From Pseudomonas sp. HS6 (GTDB lineage: Bacteria > Pseudomonadota > Gammaproteobacteria > Pseudomonadales > Pseudomonadaceae): a stretch of 64,000 bases of DNA. This document shows positions 45,566 through 54,367 of this stretch, piece after piece. Both the position numbers and the translations under genes were made by a program. Location of the stretch: positions 6,200,001-6,264,000 of the forward strand of contig NZ_CP067412.1 of assembly GCF_023375815.1 (NCBI RefSeq), in the 5' to 3' direction. The notes beneath the pieces are model-generated. The model was not told the DNA's origin. It ran no database searches and was given only the letters and a program-made list of their open reading frames with translations. Numbering within the stretch: position 1 is the stretch's first letter; each line of letters starts with the position of its first letter.

Positions 45566-47485
45566 ATGTCTCCAACACCTGATGACCTGATTACGCTGCC
45601 TGCTGTTCTGGCCGGCCCGCTGCTGCGACGGCTGGAACCGACGCGCGTAGTGCTCTGGCTAGTCGGCAGCCGAGAGCTGTCGCTGACCTTGCGCCTGCAG
45701 GGTGTAGGAGACATTTCATTGGATGCCGGGAAATGCACGGTCATTCCTGTAGGCACTCATGCATTCGTTCACCTGATAGACGTCATTCTCCACAGCCCCC
45801 TGCTCTGTGACACACAGGTCGATTACGACTTGCTGATCGATGGCCAACATCGCATCGCCGACTGGGCGCCGCATCTGTTGTATGGCAGTGCCACATGCCC
45901 GAATTTTGTCGTGCGCTCCCGGATCGATCAGTTGCTCCACGGCTCCTGCCGCAAACCACATCATCCTGCGGCGGACGGTTTGCTCTGCATCGATCAACTG
46001 TTGGCGGCTGAAACGCAACCGCACCAGCGCCCGGCATTGCTGATGATGAGCGGCGATCAAATCTACGCCGATGACGTTGCCGGCCCGATGCTGCGGGCGA
46101 TTCACGCCGTGATAGAACGGCTTGGTCTGCTCGGCGAGCACCTCGAAGGTGCGGTGGTCAGCAACAGTTCCAAACTTTATGTGCACCCGGCCAGTTACTA
46201 CCACCGTGCGGATTTGTTACCGGCGCTCGAGAGCAACGAGACACTGCGTGAGCGTTTTTTCGGCGGCAAACGCAAGCCGATTTTCACCAGTAGCAGCGCT
46301 GACAATCACCTGGTGACATTCGCCGAAGTCATGGCGATGTACTTTTTGGTCTGGTCACCAACGCCATGGACATTGATCAACCCGCAAGCGCCGGCACTGA
46401 CGCACGAACGCCGTGAGCGCTATGCCCTGGAACAGACTCGGATCGATGTCTTCAAGGCAGGCCTTGCTAACGTTGGCCGAGCCTTGGCGCACTTGCCGAG
46501 CCTGATGATCTTCGATGACCACGATATTACCGACGACTGGAACCTTTCCGCGCAATGGGAAGAAACGGCCTACGGCCATCCGTTCTCCAAACGTATCATC
46601 GGCAACGCACTGATCGCCTATATGTTGTGCCAGGGCTGGGGCAACAACCCGGACGCTTTCAACGAGCTGGTGGAGAAAACCCGACGCCTGAGCAACAGCG
46701 GTGATGACCGTTATCTCGATGCGCCGCTACAGGACGAACTGATCGATGAGCTGCTGCGTGTTCAACACTGGCACTTTGTATTGCCGACCAGTCCAGCCCT
46801 GGTTGTACTCGACACCCGCACCCGACGCTGGCGCAGCGAAATGGCGCTCAAGCAACCTTCCGGTCTGCTCGACTGGGAAGCCTTGAGCGAGCTGCAACAG
46901 GAACTGCTCGATCATCCGTCGGCAATCATCGTCTCACCGGCACCGATCTTTGGTGTAAAGCTGATCGAAACGGTGCAGAGGGTATTCAGCTGGTGCGGTT
47001 ATCCGCTGCTGGTGGACGCTGAAAACTGGATGGCCCATCGGGGTGCTGCGCAGGTGATCCTGAATATATTCCGACACACACGTACACCGGGAAATTACGT
47101 GGTGTTGTCAGGGGATGTGCATTATTCCTTCGTCTACGAAGTGCTTATCCGACACCGTAAGGCCGGCCCGAGAATCTGGCAGATCACCAGCAGCGGTATC
47201 AAGAACGAGTTCCCGAAAACCTTGCTGGAATGGTTCGACCGCCTGAACCGCTGGCTCTACTCACCCCGCTCGCCGCTGAACTGGCTGACCAAACGCCGGC
47301 GCATGCGTATCGTGCCGTACGTTCCTGAGCATGCCGAAGCAGGTGAACGTCTGTGGAACTCGGCGGGGATTGGTCAGGTGTTTTTCAACGAACAAGGGCA
47401 GCCACAGGACATCATTCAGCACAACTCGAATGGCGCGCCAAAGACCCGAATGCTGGCACCTGATCTGACGGATTATCCTGATTAG
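45566..47485 (+). CDS. PhoD-like alkaline phosphatase family protein
   Basis: 639-residue metallophosphoesterase of the PhoD/alkaline phosphatase D superfamily. Metal ligands are visible in LMMSGDQIYADDV, FDDHDITDDWNL and VLSGDVHYSFVYE. No signal peptide is seen, unlike secreted PhoD, so it is probably cytoplasmic or peripheral. The substrate is unknown. The frame is uninterrupted and follows the membrane-protein gene by 71 bp. Confidence 0.8.
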   Translation: MSPTPDDLITLPAVLAGPLLRRLEPTRVVLWLVGSRELSLTLRLQGVGDISLDAGKCTVIPVGTHAFVHLIDVILHSPLLCDTQVDYDLLIDGQHRIADWAPHLLYGSATCPNFVVRSRIDQLLHGSCRKPHHPAADGLLCIDQLLAAETQPHQRPALLMMSGDQIYADDVAGPMLRAIHAVIERLGLLGEHLEGAVVSNSSKLYVHPASYYHRADLLPALESNETLRERFFGGKRKPIFTSSSADNHLVTFAEVMAMYFLVWSPTPWTLINPQAPALTHERRERYALEQTRIDVFKAGLANVGRALAHLPSLMIFDDHDITDDWNLSAQWEETAYGHPFSKRIIGNALIAYMLCQGWGNNPDAFNELVEKTRRLSNSGDDRYLDAPLQDELIDELLRVQHWHFVLPTSPALVVLDTRTRRWRSEMALKQPSGLLDWEALSELQQELLDHPSAIIVSPAPIFGVKLIETVQRVFSWCGYPLLVDAENWMAHRGAAQVILNIFRHTRTPGNYVVLSGDVHYSFVYEVLIRHRKAGPRIWQITSSGIKNEFPKTLLEWFDRLNRWLYSPRSPLNWLTKRRRMRIVPYVPEHAEAGERLWNSAGIGQVFFNEQGQPQDIIQHNSNGAPKTRMLAPDLTDYPD

Positions 47486-47575
47486 GATTGCGACAGTTTC
47501 CGACAGGAGATTGCCCAGATGAAAAAAGTGGCTACCGAAAATAATCGGCAGCCACTTCAGACCAAGTCGCGACAG

Positions 47576-48748
47576 TCACGTTGCCTCAAGTATCCGTCCC
47601 ATCCCCCTGACAATCATCCCCACCTCCCGCTCATCAATCGTCAGCGGTGGCAGCAACCGTATGGTTTTGCCCCGGGTGATGTTGATCAGCAGTCCATGAT
47701 CCCGCGCAGCAATCAGTGTCAGGTCGCGAATCGGCTGTTTCAGTTCGATGCCGACCATTAACCCTTGCCCACGAATTGCCAGCACATTCGAATTGCCCGC
47801 CAGTTCCGCGTGCAAGCGACTGAGCAAGCGCTCACCTTGAATCCGCGCATTTTCCAGCAGGTCTTGCTCTTCGATAATATCGAGTACGGTGCAGCCAACC
47901 CGGCAGACCAGCGGATTACCGCCAAACGTGCTGCCGTGACTGCCAGGGGTAAACAGCTCCGCCGCCCTGCCCCGGGCCACGCAGGCACCAATCGGTACAC
48001 CGTTACCCAGGCCCTTGGCGAGGGTCATGACATCTGGAACGATGTCTTCATGCTGGAACGCAAACCAGCGGCCGGTCCGGCCGATGCCGGTCTGGATTTC
48101 GTCGAGCATCAGCAGCCAGGCGTGACGGTTGCAGAGTTCGCGCAGGGCTTTCAAGTAACCCGGCGGCGCCATTTGAACGCCGCTTTCGCCCTGGATCGGC
48201 TCGACCAGAATCGCCACGATCCGCTCGCCATGTTGCTGGTGCACCTGCTCCAGTGCCTCAAGATCACCAAACGGCACTTTGACGAAATCACCCGGTAGAT
48301 CGTTGAAACCCAGACGTACCGCCGGGCCATCGCTGGCTGACAAGGTGCCAAGAGTACGGCCATGAAACGCATTGGCCATGACCACCACCAGCGGCTGCTC
48401 GATCCCTTTGCGCCAGCCATGCAGACGCGCCAGTTTCAGCGCGGTTTCGTTGGCCTCGGCGCCAGAGTTGTTGAAGAACGCCCGCTCCATTCCCGACAAC
48501 TGCGTCAGTTTCAACGCAAGTTGCTGCTGCCAGTCGATGCTGTAGAGGTTGGAGGTGTGCAGCAGCAATCCAGCCTGTTCGCTGATTGCCGAGACAATCC
48601 GGGGGTGCGAGTGCCCGACATTGGTCACCGCCACGCCCGCGACTGCATCGAGGTACTCGCGACCGGCCTGATCCCACAGACGGGTGCCCAGGCCTTTGGT
48701 GAAACTCAAGGCCAGCGGTTGGTACGTGTTCATCAGGGCGGCGGTCAT
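47576..48748 (-). CDS. Ornithine/acetylornithine-type class III aminotransferase
   Basis: 390-residue PLP enzyme of fold type I. The glycine motif ([16 protein letters not shown]), the internal aldimine Lys in [15 protein letters not shown], and the [16 protein letters not shown] block match the acetylornithine/ornithine aminotransferase family (ArgD-like). It is divergent from a LysR gene (about 100 bp apart), so it is probably under that regulator. The precise amine substrate is not resolved; this paralogue may act in arginine, GABA or ornithine metabolism. Confidence 0.85.
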   Translation of the reverse strand: MTAALMNTYQPLALSFTKGLGTRLWDQAGREYLDAVAGVAVTNVGHSHPRIVSAISEQAGLLLHTSNLYSIDWQQQLALKLTQLSGMERAFFNNSGAEANETALKLARLHGWRKGIEQPLVVVMANAFHGRTLGTLSASDGPAVRLGFNDLPGDFVKVPFGDLEALEQVHQQHGERIVAILVEPIQGESGVQMAPPGYLKALRELCNRHAWLLMLDEIQTGIGRTGRWFAFQHEDIVPDVMTLAKGLGNGVPIGACVARGRAAELFTPGSHGSTFGGNPLVCRVGCTVLDIIEEQDLLENARIQGERLLSRLHAELAGNSNVLAIRGQGLMVGIELKQPIRDLTLIAARDHGLLINITRGKTIRLLPPLTIDEREVGMIVRGMGRILEAT

Positions 48749-48850
48749 GACTTCAAACTCCAGTGAAGGTCGGTGTGTTTGCAGTATGGTTAGCCACCAG
48801 AGCTGGATAAACTCAGAAAAACTTCAATCATTTAGAAGCAGGGCTTGATA

Positions 48851-49756
48851 ATGGATCTGTTCCAGTCGATGAGCGTCTACGTCAAAGTCGTGGAAGCCGG
48901 CAGCATGACCAAGGCCGCCCTGCAGTGCGAAATGTCCACGACCATGGTCGGCAATCACCTTCGCGCACTGGAGCAGCGACTCGGCGTACAACTGCTGCAA
49001 CGCACGACCCGGCGTCAACGGCTGACCGAATTCGGTACGGTCTACTACCAGCGTTGCCTGGAAGTACTGGGGCTCGTGCAAGACTCCGAACGTCTCGCCG
49101 AACAAACCATGGATGAGCCCCGTGGCCTCCTGCGCATCACCGCGCCGCTGACCTTTGGCGTCGAACGCCTGGCTCCCGCGCTGAGCGAATTTTCCCTGCA
49201 ATACCCGCAGGTAAAAATGGATGTGGTCTTGACCAACCGCCGACCGGATCTGATGGAAAGTGGTCTTGATGTGGCGTTCCGACTGGGGCATTTCGAGCAG
49301 TCGAATCTGATTGCCCGGCCATTGATCGACTACACCCTGACCGTCTGCGCCTCCCCGGAATACGTCGCCCGGCGCGGCATGCCCCTTACGCCTGAAGACT
49401 TGCAACAGCACGATTGCCTGTCGTTCGCCTACCCCGCCGGCGATGACTGGCAATCGGTAGAAAAGCGCTGGCGCCTGAGTGGTCCGGAGGGTGAAATCAT
49501 GATCGACGTCAGCGGGCCGATGCTGATGAACACGTCCGCCGGTTTGCATCAGGCTGCCCGCACCGGCATGGGCATCGTGATGTTGCCGGACGCACTGGTG
49601 GAACAGGATCTGCGCGACGGCAAACTGGTCACGGTGATTCCCGATTACCAACCACCGAGCCGCCCATTGCACCTGCTGTATGCTCAGGATCGCTATCGAC
49701 TGCCGAAGCTTCGACGCTTTGTTGAGTTTGCGATGCGGACCTGGGGGAAAAGCTGA
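48851..49756 (+). CDS. LysR family regulator
   Basis: 301-residue regulator. The N-terminal HTH (MDLFQSMSVYVKVVEAGSMTKAALQCEMSTTMVGNHLRALEQRLGVQLLQRTTR) is the LysR type, followed by the substrate-binding domain (LRITAPLTFGVERLAPALSEFSLQYPQVKMDVVL). The start is the ATG at 48851; the frame opens at a TTG six bases earlier. It is divergent from the aminotransferase gene, so autoregulation and control of that gene are likely. Confidence 0.9.
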   Translation: MDLFQSMSVYVKVVEAGSMTKAALQCEMSTTMVGNHLRALEQRLGVQLLQRTTRRQRLTEFGTVYYQRCLEVLGLVQDSERLAEQTMDEPRGLLRITAPLTFGVERLAPALSEFSLQYPQVKMDVVLTNRRPDLMESGLDVAFRLGHFEQSNLIARPLIDYTLTVCASPEYVARRGMPLTPEDLQQHDCLSFAYPAGDDWQSVEKRWRLSGPEGEIMIDVSGPMLMNTSAGLHQAARTGMGIVMLPDALVEQDLRDGKLVTVIPDYQPPSRPLHLLYAQDRYRLPKLRRFVEFAMRTWGKS

Positions 49757-49825
49757 CTACGCTGGCATCAACCAAGCTTCTGCGGTAAATCGAAATCACC
49801 CGGTCAGCAAGGACTCGATCACCCA

Positions 49826-50230
49826 ATGAAAAACGATCTGACGGTACGCGATCTACTACCCGCCGAAACGGAATCGGTGAGGTTGTTTCTCGGGCAGCAT
49901 GGCTGGGCGCATCGAGTCGGATCCCCGGAGCATTTTGCACAGTTGATTCAAAACTCGCAGCGGACGGCCGTTGCGCTGTCGGGCGAACAGGTTATCGGCT
50001 TTGCCCGTGGCATTACTGATGGTTTGTCCAATGGCTACCTGTCGATGGTAGTCGTCGATGTACAGCACCAACGCAAAGGCGTGGGCCGGGCACTGGTCGA
50101 ACATGTGATGGGCGACAACCCCGACATCACCTGGGTACTTCGCGCCGGGCGCGTAGGAGCCGAAGCATTTTTTACTCGCCTGGGGTTTGAAACCTCAGTG
50201 ATCGCGATGGAACGCCCGCGCCTGAAATAA
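49826..50230 (+). CDS. GNAT family acetyltransferase
   Basis: 134-residue N-acetyltransferase. The acetyl-CoA pocket block SMVVVDVQHQRKGVGRALVEHVM has the Q/R-x-x-G-x-G/A pattern near residues 76-87. The substrate is unknown. It lies 69 bp after the LysR gene, in the same direction. Confidence 0.8.
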   Translation: MKNDLTVRDLLPAETESVRLFLGQHGWAHRVGSPEHFAQLIQNSQRTAVALSGEQVIGFARGITDGLSNGYLSMVVVDVQHQRKGVGRALVEHVMGDNPDITWVLRAGRVGAEAFFTRLGFETSVIAMERPRLK

Positions 50231-50414
50231 CCAGCTCGATGGCCAACAAAATACCGAACTTTCATGTTCTGTACTTAAACACTCAGCAAATTTGAATGCC
50301 ATTCCGAGAGGTGCGTAGGAACCGTCTAGACCGGCACTCTCAGCGTTCACGACTACATTGGGCTTGATATAATCCGCCGACTTTCTGAAAGCACGGACAC
50401 ATTCTAGGCCCTTC

Positions 50415-51896
50415 ATGACCTTCAGCTCCCCAAAATTCTTCCTGATCTACCTTCCCATTGTCTTTTTTGTGTACTTTTTCCTAAATCGCAAACGACTGAT
50501 CACGGCTGGAAAAATCTGGCTCGTCATTGCCAGCCTGATCTTTTATGGGCACTGGAGCGTCGCGTATATTCCTTTGCTCGGGCTCTCCATTGGTTTCAAT
50601 TTCATTGTGGGAAAAACCCTTGCGACCCCCACCCGACCTGTGATGTCTTGCCTATCTAAAAAGGCCATTCTCGTTATTGGGATCGTCACTAATCTGGCCT
50701 TGCTTGGATACTTCAAATACGCCAATTTCCTTGTCGACAACATAAACTCGGCACTTGGCACAGACCTGTTTTTTGTCCAGGTCGTTCTGCCCTTGGGCAT
50801 CAGCTTCTACACTTTTACGCAAATCGCCTTTCTGGTGGATTGCTACAAGAACCTCGCGAAAGAGTACAGCTTCGTAAACTATGCGTTGTTTGTAACGTTC
50901 TTTCCTCACCTGATCGCCGGGCCGATTCTTCACCATAAAGAAATGATGAGCCAGTTTCAGTCGCGCTGGACGCTCGCCATTCGCCACAGAAACATAGTCA
51001 TGGGTCTGTTTATTTTCAGCATCGGTCTCTTCAAGAAAGTCGTGCTTGCCGATACGTTCGCCATTTGGGCGGATGCCGGCTTCGCACAAGGTGCCAGCCA
51101 TGATTTTTTCAGCGCCTGGGCGACCAGCCTTTCCTACACCTTTCAACTCTATTTTGACTTCAGCGGTTATTGCGACATGGCAATAGGTGCAGCGCTGTTG
51201 TTCAACATCTGGCTGCCAGTCAACTTCAACTCACCTTACAAGTCGCTGGACATCCAGGACTTCTGGCGACGTTGGCACATGACGCTGAGCCGCTATCTTC
51301 GTGATTACCTATACATTCCGCTGGGCGGTAACAGAGGGGGACGACAGCGTTTGTATTTCAATTTGATGATTACTTTCGTTCTCGGTGGGCTGTGGCATGG
51401 CGCGAGCTGGATGTTCATCATTTGGGGAGCATTACACGGCGGCGCAATAGTCACGCATCGGATCTGGAAACAATGCGGCATGTCGCTGCCCGATCCAGTC
51501 GCATGGTTTCTTACCTTCATGTTTGTGAACATCACATGGGTATTCTTCAGAGCAGATACCGTTGCGGATGCCCTGCGCATACTTCGTGGGCTGGTAGATT
51601 TCGACTCAATCCATCAGCTCGCCGTCAATACCGTGCCGACTGCCAATCTTGCATGGGGAGGCACGTTTTCAGATCGTTTGCTAGAGATCCTTCCCGCAGG
51701 CCTGGTCGCCAACCTTGCACCAACGTTGATGATCGCGATCGCCCTGCTGATCATTCGCCAGAAGAATGCTTTCGAACTCACCGTTCGCACCGACTTCGGG
51801 CATGCGAAGGCACTCGCAATGTCCACGCTGTTTAGCCTTGCGCTGTACACCGGTGTGCAAAGCAAAAGCCCTGTTTTCCTCTACTTCAACTTCTGA
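50415..51896 (+). CDS. MBOAT family O-acyltransferase (AlgI-like)
   Basis: 493-residue integral membrane acyltransferase with about 11 helices. The MBOAT signature FWRRWHMTLSRYLRDYLYIPLGGNRGG is near residues 284-310 and the catalytic His lies in GLWHGASWMFIIWGALHG. It is related to AlgI and DltB, which move acetyl or acyl groups across the membrane for polysaccharide modification. It overlaps the next gene in a TGATG junction, forming an O-acetylation pair. Confidence 0.9.
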   Translation: MTFSSPKFFLIYLPIVFFVYFFLNRKRLITAGKIWLVIASLIFYGHWSVAYIPLLGLSIGFNFIVGKTLATPTRPVMSCLSKKAILVIGIVTNLALLGYFKYANFLVDNINSALGTDLFFVQVVLPLGISFYTFTQIAFLVDCYKNLAKEYSFVNYALFVTFFPHLIAGPILHHKEMMSQFQSRWTLAIRHRNIVMGLFIFSIGLFKKVVLADTFAIWADAGFAQGASHDFFSAWATSLSYTFQLYFDFSGYCDMAIGAALLFNIWLPVNFNSPYKSLDIQDFWRRWHMTLSRYLRDYLYIPLGGNRGGRQRLYFNLMITFVLGGLWHGASWMFIIWGALHGGAIVTHRIWKQCGMSLPDPVAWFLTFMFVNITWVFFRADTVADALRILRGLVDFDSIHQLAVNTVPTANLAWGGTFSDRLLEILPAGLVANLAPTLMIAIALLIIRQKNAFELTVRTDFGHAKALAMSTLFSLALYTGVQSKSPVFLYFNF

Positions 51897-51907
51897 TGGT
51901 GCCGCCC

Positions 51908-53035
51908 ATGAAAAAAAAATTGTATGCGGCACTCACTCTGACAGTGCTGATCATGTGCGTTGTACCGGCGATCAATCTTAATCAGGTGTTCACGGCACAG
52001 AGCAACGTGAAATGGTGGAAATCAAAGGTGTTGTACAACATGGATTTATTTCATGCTGTCATCAGCGAATGGATCTACCCCATCGGGCTGTCCATCAGTC
52101 CGGGGAAAGTCATCATCGGCAAGGATGGCTGGCTGTTTCTCGGTGACGACTACGCCAATACGATTTCATCGAAACGAATGGGTATGAACCAGGAGGATAC
52201 TCGGACAGTCGAGAAAGTCGCCCAGTCCGTAGAGGCCTGGAATCAATGGCTGAGAAGCAAAGGCGTGGTCGCTTTTCGCATTGTCGTAGGCCCGGACAAA
52301 GACTCCGTCTATCCGGAACACCTCCCGGACTGGTCGTCGCACGCCTCCACCAGGCCAACCGATGTGCTGCTGCGTCAGGTGCGAGATGATCTTTATGTCG
52401 ACCCGACAAATGCGTTGCTCAAAGCCAAAGAACAATCCCCCCATCCGCTCTACTACAAGACCGATACACACTGGAACAACGCAGGTGCATGGATCGCTTT
52501 CGATGAGTTGCGCAAAAGCCTTTCGAAAAGCCAGGCTCGGTTGATATGGCCACAGGCTCGGGAACCCTTGATTCTGAAAACTCACGAGCGTACTGGCGGT
52601 GACCTGGCCCAGTTTCTGAGAATTCAGGCGTCGCTGACCGACACTGAAGCAGTGCTCAATTTCAACGATGAATACGCACTACCGGTAGAACACCAAGACT
52701 TCAACTCCGGTGAAATCACATTCGCGGGTCAAAACATCGGTATCGCGTCTCCGGCGTCACCTCTTTTGGTCAAATCGGCACAAGCCTTGAATCCGAAAAA
52801 AGTACTTTGGTTACGTGATTCGTTTGGCATGTCAATGTCTCCCTTGATGTCAGCCACCTTCACCGAAACATTGCATGTGTATTACTTGCCACTCAAACCT
52901 GAGGGGCTCGTCTCACTCATTGAACGATTCCAACCGGACTATGTGTTCATCACGAGTGTCGAGCGAGATATTCGCAGCGACTTTTTCCAATCGGGCCCAC
53001 CCATCGCCGAAGTTGAAGCCGCAGTGATCAATTAG
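51908..53035 (+). CDS. AlgX/AlgJ-like SGNH acetyltransferase, membrane-anchored
   Basis: 375-residue envelope protein with an N-terminal signal/anchor helix (LYAALTLTVLIMCVVPAI). The catalytic SGNH-type residues appear as KDGWLFLGDDY, YYKTDTHWNNAG (Asp and His) and LRDSFGMSMSP (Ser). It resembles AlgX/AlgJ-type polysaccharide O-acetyltransferases that act on the periplasmic side using MBOAT-supplied acetyl groups. An alternative start is the ATG at 51896 overlapping the MBOAT stop. The polymer substrate is unknown; alginate genes are not nearby. Confidence 0.85.
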   Translation: MKKKLYAALTLTVLIMCVVPAINLNQVFTAQSNVKWWKSKVLYNMDLFHAVISEWIYPIGLSISPGKVIIGKDGWLFLGDDYANTISSKRMGMNQEDTRTVEKVAQSVEAWNQWLRSKGVVAFRIVVGPDKDSVYPEHLPDWSSHASTRPTDVLLRQVRDDLYVDPTNALLKAKEQSPHPLYYKTDTHWNNAGAWIAFDELRKSLSKSQARLIWPQAREPLILKTHERTGGDLAQFLRIQASLTDTEAVLNFNDEYALPVEHQDFNSGEITFAGQNIGIASPASPLLVKSAQALNPKKVLWLRDSFGMSMSPLMSATFTETLHVYYLPLKPEGLVSLIERFQPDYVFITSVERDIRSDFFQSGPPIAEVEAAVIN

Positions 53036-53113
53036 CCAAACAGGCAGGTGCTTTTGCCTTGAGTTCGATAACGACTATGCTCGTTTATCTCTTTCCAGCA
53101 TGGATGCTGCACG

Positions 53114-53629
53114 ATGCTCACGATTCTGCAAAACACCCCGATACGGGCTTACGTGATTTTTCTGCTTGTGGTTTATTTCGGGATCAAGGCGTTCTCTCCC
53201 CGTCGTGAAAGTCGTCTCTCGATGCTCATAACACCACCGGCATTTTTGGCGTGGTCGTTGTATTCCGTGAACTTGACGATTGACCCGGCCCTGTTCCTTA
53301 GCAGCTGGTTCGGCGCGCTGTTGCTGGGTGGTCTCTCGGCCTGGCTGGTTTTCTCACGTAAGGGCGTGGCACTCGACGACTCCGCGACGGGGCTGATCAT
53401 GCCGGGTACCGTGAAAATCCTGATCATGTTCCTGATGTTTTTTTTCGCAAACTATTACTTCGGGTATCAGGATGCCGTAAATCCGGAGCTTGCCGCGTCC
53501 GCCGACATGCTGCTGCTCAAGTCCACGGTGTCGGGTTTCATGTGCGGCCTGATCAGTACCCGCTCGCTGAAACTCTACTGGACACTGCGAGCCCTCGCCG
53601 CCCGACAGTCGCCAGTGACCGCACAATAA
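53114..53629 (+). CDS. Hypothetical multi-pass membrane protein (DUF6622-like)
   Basis: 171-residue inner-membrane protein with about five hydrophobic helices (AYVIFLLVVYFGIKAF; ALFLSSWFGALLLGGLSAWLVF; ILIMFLMFFFANYYFGY). It resembles the DUF6622 family in architecture, but this assignment is tentative. It follows the O-acetylation pair by 78 bp and converges on the exported MsrA gene. Confidence 0.6.
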   Translation: MLTILQNTPIRAYVIFLLVVYFGIKAFSPRRESRLSMLITPPAFLAWSLYSVNLTIDPALFLSSWFGALLLGGLSAWLVFSRKGVALDDSATGLIMPGTVKILIMFLMFFFANYYFGYQDAVNPELAASADMLLLKSTVSGFMCGLISTRSLKLYWTLRALAARQSPVTAQ

Positions 53630-53647
53630 CCATTGGACAACCGGTGA

Positions 53648-54352
53648 TCACGACCCGCTTTTCACCAGCACCGGCTTCTCCTGATAACGCTGGGCAAACA
53701 GCTGCTTCAACTGCGCCACTTTCGGCATGTCATTGATCACGATGTATGGATAGCTCGGGTGTTCGGTCAGGAAGTCCTGGTGATAGTCCTCTGCCGGGTA
53801 AAAACCGTTGTAGGTTTCCAGTTTGGTCACGATGGGTTTGCTGTAGGCATGCGCCGCATCAAGCTGGGCGATATAGGCCTGTGCAACGCGTTGCTGATCA
53901 GGATTGACCGGGAACAGCGCCGAGCGATATTGGGTGCCGCTGTCCGGGCCTTGGCGGTTGAGTTCAGTCGGGTTGTGGGCCACCGAGAAGTAGATCTGCA
54001 ACAGGCTGCCGTAGCTGACCTGAGTGGGATCAAAGGTGACTTGCACCGACTCGGCATGCCCTGTGTCACCCTCGCTGACACGTTCGTATTCCGCCGTGTT
54101 GGCCGCGCCGCCGGCGTAACCGGAAACGGCTTTCTGCACACCTTTGACGTGCTGAAAAACACCCTGCACACCCCAGAAACATCCACCGGCAAACACTGCG
54201 GTTTCACTGTGCGCCTGAGTGTTTTCATCGAGTGCCGGCGGCGGAATGACCACGCCCTCCTCGGCCCCGAAGGAAAACGCCGAGCACTGCGCGACAACCC
54301 CAGCCGTCGCGACGCCCAGCAGCAGACGACGCCAGATAGTTTGAGCTTTCAT
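53648..54352 (-). CDS. msrA: Exported peptide-methionine (S)-sulfoxide reductase MsrA
   Basis: 234-residue MsrA that repairs Met-S-sulfoxide. The catalytic Cys58 is in FAGGCFWGVQGVFQHVKGV; the GYAGG, RVSEGDTGHAESVQV and YHQDFLTEHPSYPYI blocks are typical. A Sec signal peptide (RRLLLGVATAGVVAQCSAFSFG) indicates a periplasmic location. It is 15 bp downstream of dipZ on the same strand. It is distinct from the cytoplasmic MsrA. Confidence 0.92.
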   Translation of the reverse strand: MKAQTIWRRLLLGVATAGVVAQCSAFSFGAEEGVVIPPPALDENTQAHSETAVFAGGCFWGVQGVFQHVKGVQKAVSGYAGGAANTAEYERVSEGDTGHAESVQVTFDPTQVSYGSLLQIYFSVAHNPTELNRQGPDSGTQYRSALFPVNPDQQRVAQAYIAQLDAAHAYSKPIVTKLETYNGFYPAEDYHQDFLTEHPSYPYIVINDMPKVAQLKQLFAQRYQEKPVLVKSGS

Positions 54353-54367
54353 GTTCTGTACTCCTGA

